Source: Batkoa obscura
Taxonomy: Eukaryota; Entomophthoromycota; Entomophthoromycetes; Entomophthorales; Batkoaceae
DNA: 63,477 bases
Assembly: GCA_030770535.1 (NCBI GenBank)
Contig: JASVEC010000093.1
Location: 1 to 63,477, forward strand
Direction of reading: 5' to 3'
Shown here: piece by piece, positions 58,649 through 63,477 of the stretch
How the letters are laid out: each line of letters starts with the position of its first letter
How positions within the stretch are numbered: the first letter of the stretch is position 1
The notes under the pieces: generated by a model
The model's input: only the letters and a program-made list of their open reading frames with translations
The model's database searches: none
What the model was told of the DNA's origin: nothing
Made by a program: the position numbers and the translations under genes

Positions 58649-60963
58649 CTATTGTTTACTACCTTTAACCCTATATAATGCATCAGATACAACAATAACA
58701 TCTTTAAGCTCTTTCACTTCATGTATACGGAGTATATCAGCACCACCAGCAATTGCAGCCGTACAAGTAGCGGCAGTCCCCCAATCCCTCTCCTTAGGAT
58801 TTTCTCTACCGGTGATACTACCAATGAATCTTTTTCTAGAAGCACCAAACAAGCATGGGAAGGAACCACACTTTCCAATTTGAGGAAGAGATCTTATTAA
58901 CTCTAAGTTTTGTTCAGTGTTCTTAGCAAATCCAATCCCTGGATCAACAATGATGTTCCAACGATAAACTCCAGAGGATATAGCCCTACCAATAAATTTG
59001 GAAAGCTCAAGTTGTACATATCTCATTACTTGTCCCTCTTCTCCAGACCCGTACTGAGTTAATGAATTCATGGTTTTACTATCTCCTCTCATATGCATTA
59101 AGCATACCGGTACATTACAATGTGCCATAACTTCAAACATTTTAGGGTCTCGACCACCACCAGATACATCATTGATAAGATCTGCACCTGCTTTTATAGC
59201 TTCTTCAGCAACTTTCGAATGGAAAGTATCAACAGAAATAAGACATTTCAACCCTTCTTCCCTCAGCTTACTAATCACTGGAACAACCCTAGCTATTTCT
59301 TCTTCTACACTGATTGGATCAGCATCTGGGCGCGTAGAAGCCCCTCCAATATCTAGAATATCCGCACCATCATTAATTAATTTTTTGGCTTGTATGACAG
59401 CTGAGCTTAAGTCTAAATAATCCCCACCATCGCTGAAGGAATCATGAGTTATGTTCAAAATTCCCATAATATATGTTTTTGAGCCCCAGTACCAATACTC
59501 TTGATTTTTAAGCGGTAAAACTTTAACCACTTCACTATGTCCTTGATCATAAGTAAGACGGAAAAGTAACTGCTTAACTGTGTTATGTAATTTTGGATGC
59601 TCCCAATCTGGGGATATATCATTCAATGGTTGAAGTACAAATTCTCTTTCGGCAATACGTGGGTGTGGTAAAGTTAATACCTCAGTGTCCATTTCCACGT
59701 TATCATAATATAAAATATCTAAGTCAACTAATCTTGGTCCATTTCTTATGGTTGGGGTCCTACCTAACTCTTGCTCTATTTTTTTTAATGTTTTTAATAA
59801 GTCTAATGGGCTTAACGTGGTCCTAACCTAAAAATTTGCTTTGATAAAAAAATTTCAAGTTTATTCACTGTTTGTCAAATTACCTTACAAGCACCATTAA
59901 GAAATTTTGGTTGATCTAAAACATACATAGGTGCGGTTTCATACAAAAAGGAAGTATCTAAAAGCTCGCATCCAGCCTCTTTTAAAGACTTGATACCATC
60001 AACAATATTTTTATATCTATCTCCTAAATTGGATCCAAAAGCTATTAATGCAACAGAACTAGTTTTAGTCCCATCATCTAAAGCTTTGCTAGCTACATCA
60101 TTTTCATTCAAGATGGTTTCATCTTTTAATAAATCTTGTTCAAAAAAGGATGCATCCCTAGTTATCTCTGCGGCTGCGGCTGCTGCAAACCTTAATGCTG
60201 AAGGTTTTTCTACACGTACCGTAACTTTTGGATAATTACAGTTAACTATAGTAATTCTAGCGATGGAAGTTGCTAACGCTTCCACTGTTTTAAATTTTGA
60301 TTCTTCAATCATCTTTGATAAGGTAGCTACTAAAGTACGATAATTATGAGGTTTTTTTGATTTATTACCTAGAATTTGAGCACCTGGGTATAGATTTAAA
60401 TGAATAAGTACTACTTGTTTAGCTTCCCTTTCCCAGGAGTGTACACCAATAATAGTATTCAATCGGAGACTGTTAATGAAAAGTCGATCATCTTTGAAAT
60501 CTCTGTTTAAATCTGAATCTATGTTTACATTATCTACAGTTCTAGTGATTTCATACCCTGAGTTTTCGGCATGTAAAAGACCCTTTGGTTTTTGAACTGA
60601 GATGGTAACTTTTGAGCCTTGAAACTTGGTAAGCAAACGATAGCATATCTTTTGGGCAAGGTCCTTAAAACTCTCATGGGTTGAATTTTCACTTACGTCT
60701 AAAGCTTCCGAAGCTAAATCAGAATAACTTAAAGAATGGGCTAATATATCAGATTCTCCGCAAGCTTCAATATTGGTATAGAAAATAATATCAAGTATAA
60801 TAGGCTGTAACTTTGGACGATCCCAATGATCTCCGCCTACCACTGACCTTCCATTCAAGCCTCTTACAATTAATTTATCTCTATAAATTTCACTCTTTTC
60901 GATTATTTCTTTAACTATTACCTCGCTAGCTCCCATATTAAAAATTGAATAATTGATTTTCAT
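58649..60963 (-). CDS. FOL1: Trifunctional folate synthesis enzyme: aldolase, HPPK and dihydropteroate synthase
   Basis: Exons 60963-59884 and 59827-58649 with a 56-base phase-0 intron (59828-59883) give about 752 residues. The N-terminal 270 residues hold two FolB-type dihydroneopterin aldolase domains (DRPKLQPIILDIIFYTNIEA and SLRLNTIIGVHSWEREAKQ). HPPK follows, with ALIAFGSNLGDRYKNI and NGPRLVDLDILYYDN. Dihydropteroate synthase is last: YIMGILNITHDSFSDGGDY, DILDIGGASTRPDADP, CLISVDTF, DLINDVSGGG, IIVDPGIGF, GASRKRFIG and ADILRIHEV. All three catalyse successive steps from dihydroneopterin to dihydropteroate in the cytosol or mitochondria. The order is that of fungal FOL1, and DHPS is the sulfonamide target. 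Visible motifs are intact. The gene is visibly less AT-rich than its neighbours. Confidence 0.96.
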
Positions 60964-62095
60964 GAGTCATTTTTCAATTTAAACTTTAGTAAATTTGATA
61001 CTCGAATAACAAATTAAAAGCTGGAAATTTACTTAATCATGATACATATAATTGACTATAAAAAATAAAATATTAAAATATACTTAAAATTATGTTAAAA
61101 AGGATTTGATTATATTATACAAGTTTAATTAACTTTTTTAAAATCTATTTAAAAAAACCAAATCCAATATTAGCTTATTTATTAATATGAACACTATCAA
61201 ACGAGTTATGAATATTTACAAATGACTTAATATTACAATCTGGCACTACTAACTAAATTTAACTAATTTACACCTGCTGAAGTTTAACTGCCTAATAGGT
61301 AGCGGTAATTTCTATAATCAATAACTATTTATTATCCAATTTACAATTCAATTTTTAATTTCATCTTTAGAATGAGCAGTCGGTCACTCCACAATTGAAA
61401 TTTAACAATCATACTCACCTCCAATAAATTCAGTGAACTTTAAGTTTTATATCAATTTAGAACATTTAGCTAATGCCAAAATGTTTACTGATCTTTTAAT
61501 ATTTATAATATGCGGAAAAATTCATTGAATCTAGAAAACTCAAAATTATGTTAAAATGGTCAACTTTGGTTAATAGATTGAATATGATGGCTTAAGAATA
61601 AATGGAAAATTAAGGAGCAAACTTGGATCTTTAAAATATATTCAACCAATTATTAATCTCCATTTAAAATATTAATATTTTAGCAATTTTGGTGTAAGAA
61701 TAAGTAATCTCTAAATCATGGATGATTTATATTTTAATCATTAACTTGAAATGTTCCATAAAATTGGTTGCATTCAAATGTATTTGCTTTTTTTAGATCT
61801 GATATAAGGATTATTTAGAAAAGATTTATGAATTAATATGTTATTAAGCTCTTTAAATTCAATGTAAAAGAAATTAATAGCAAATTAAAAAATAGCGAAG
61901 ACATCTAAATGCAACGATTCTAGGATGGCGGAATTTGTTAAAATATTGAAATGAAAATAAGGATATTTAATATAAGATACATTAATGAGGATATAAATTA
62001 ATCAAATATATTTATTAGTAATAATAGAACACTTTAAATAGTAATAGAATATATAGTGGTGGTTGGTTAGTAGAATTAATGTACCATTCATCAAA
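60964..62095. other. Intergenic region without a feature
   Basis: Between the FOL1 start and the kinase 3' end. AT-rich, no gene, tRNA or MITE seen. Confidence 0.5.
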
Positions 62096-63331
62096 TCAAT
62101 GATTAATTTCTCGAGTATACTTTTCAAAATAACGATTGAGGAAGTTAAGGCGTTGAGTTCCATATGCCATATAATTAAAGTCAATAGTTGAAGTACCTGC
62201 TTGGATAATGCCCCAGAATCCCCATTTGAGATGAGAAAGCAAAGAGAAGCATTCGACCTCTTTTTGAAATTCATGAAGTTCTTCCGTAGTGAAGGAACCT
62301 TTTTGTGATTCAAGGTAAGCTTTTAAAAAGTTTAATTGTTCCGATTTATTTGGATAATCATTTTCATTGAGGTAATGTGGCCTATCACTATGGTAATTGG
62401 CCATCCATTCACAAAAATGGTTAGCAATATCAAAAGCTGGATAACTATACCCTGCGTATTCAAAATCAACGACTACTAATTCTCCATTCGATTTAAGTCG
62501 AAGAATGTTACCATATTGTGCCTAAAAAATAACTATAAGTAAACAATAAAACTTAATACAAAACACACTTACATCGTTATGACAAAACATTAAATTACTA
62601 TTCATTGTTTTTATAATTTCTTGCAGCTGATTAAGTTTACTTTTAACATCTTCAAAGTCAATTTGATAACATTCTTTGTCCATTAAATGTTGTAAACGCT
62701 GATAGTCTTTTTCTGCAATTGGAAGCCATTTGTAAATATTCTTCCATATTTCTGCAACTGTTCCTTTTGGAGGAGGATATCTTAACGCAATGTTATGAAG
62801 GTCGCTCATTCTTTTAGCAATGTGAATAGAGACATTTGGATCAATAATATCGTAATGAGTAAGAGTATCAGAATCAAGGTATTCTTCTAATCTTCCATTA
62901 TGGAAAGTCCCTAATAATCTTGGACCTACTTTACAGATAGACATTTTGATAGCCATGTAATTTCTTTTTCCCTTTCAATGAATGTTTCTACCCCAACACC
63001 ATAAATTCTCAAAAGCACTTTATTAGGTCCTTTTATAAATCAATGGATTGGTGTTTTTCAACGACGTAAATACAATTGTCATTGCACCGCTAAGGTGAAT
63101 AAGTTTAATGTGGTCGACTTTCGATTCTTTCCAGAAGGTATTTGTTGACGAACCAATTCAAAATACTTTTGACCTTAAGGTATCTTCATTATAGTTTATC
63201 CCTAAAATTCAATTAGTATATTATTATACTATATTCCATTATAATACTCAAGTTAATCTCAAAAGAGTCATCATTAGGAATAGTTGGTACTTTTTTTGGC
63301 CTTAACCTAGCGAAGCCAAAGGTGCATACAT
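62096..63331 (-). CDS. Choline/ethanolamine kinase, 5' half frame-disrupted
   Basis: The 3' two-thirds read cleanly: KVGPRLLGTFHNGRLEEYLD, then NLMFCHND at the exon end, a 51-base intron (62522-62572), then AQYGNILRLKSNGELVVVDF and EYAGYSYPAFDIANHFCEW, ending at 62096. HND and VVDFEYAG are the catalytic and Mg-binding motifs of choline/ethanolamine kinases, which make phosphocholine or phosphoethanolamine for membrane lipids. Upstream, family segments are recognisable in different frames: FWKESKVDHIKLIHLSGAMT, then NTNPLIYK, then PNKVLLRIYGVGVETFIERE. A further small intron (acceptor near 63202) is likely. At least five frame changes lie between 62930 and 63165, most in homopolymer runs. The start near 63327-63331 is a guess. 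Either the sequence has indel errors here or the gene is decaying. Confidence 0.75.
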
Positions 63332-63477
63332 TCTGAAAACGGGTCGACTTGGAAATTCAGTTAAGAGTAGAAGCTAAATAATTTATATCATCATTTTTGA
63401 TAGTTTAATATTAAGTTTTACTTTGATCAATGATTGGCTGGGGACATCTTTTGTGAATAGTTACTTCTAATACGTTT

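Overview
The window is very AT-rich eukaryotic DNA. Short GT-AG introns (36 to about 100 bases) interrupt compact genes. Several genes are typically fungal: mitoribosomal protein mL58/MRPL20, a three-part folate enzyme (FOL1 type), a PMS1 mismatch-repair protein, a UTP8/NOL11-like protein, a 'Swiss Army Knife' HAD RNA-repair-like protein and a CBM18 chitin-binding secreted protein. A fungus is well supported. An early-diverging, AT-rich lineage (for example Entomophthoromycotina such as Conidiobolus) is only an inference from composition and gene style.

Layout. Bases 1-16.4 kb are gene-dense: CBM18 secreted protein (cut by the window edge), bHLH factor, ZCCHC9-like zinc-knuckle protein, a probable broken host gene, MRPL20, PMS1, PIG-P, UTP8-like and SAK-HAD. 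Three pairs are divergent across intergenic DNA of about 810, 250 and 175 bases. Bases 16.4-54 kb are a transposon-rich island. Its only convincing host genes are three small secreted 8-cysteine paralogues (17.4, 21.9 and 27.1 kb) and one tRNA-Pro. Bases 54-63.5 kb return to genes: a Ser/Gly/Asn-rich probably GPI-anchored secreted protein, a secreted Ser/Thr-rich protein with three short introns, a small STF2/SERBP1-like protein, FOL1 and a choline/ethanolamine kinase whose 5' half is frame-disrupted.

The island is built by one DNA-transposon family and its derivatives. Copy A (42.1-44.6 kb) has matching 4-base target duplications, terminal inverted repeats beginning GGGG, and an unbroken 567-residue DDE-type transposase. 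Copy B is full length but frame-broken. Copies C, D, E and G share one internal deletion that removes the catalytic core. Copies H, I and J are old and carry nested insertions. About 34 elements of roughly 100 bases share the GGGG tip, the 4-base (usually ATAT) target duplication and recognisable terminal sequence with the transposon, so they look like its minimal non-autonomous derivatives. Four solo LTRs of about 460 bases lie in the same island.

All six secreted-protein genes carry a TATA-type box, (G/C)TATATAA on the coding strand, 33 to 79 bases before the start codon. I do not see it in front of the housekeeping genes. This suggests the secreted genes share a promoter type.
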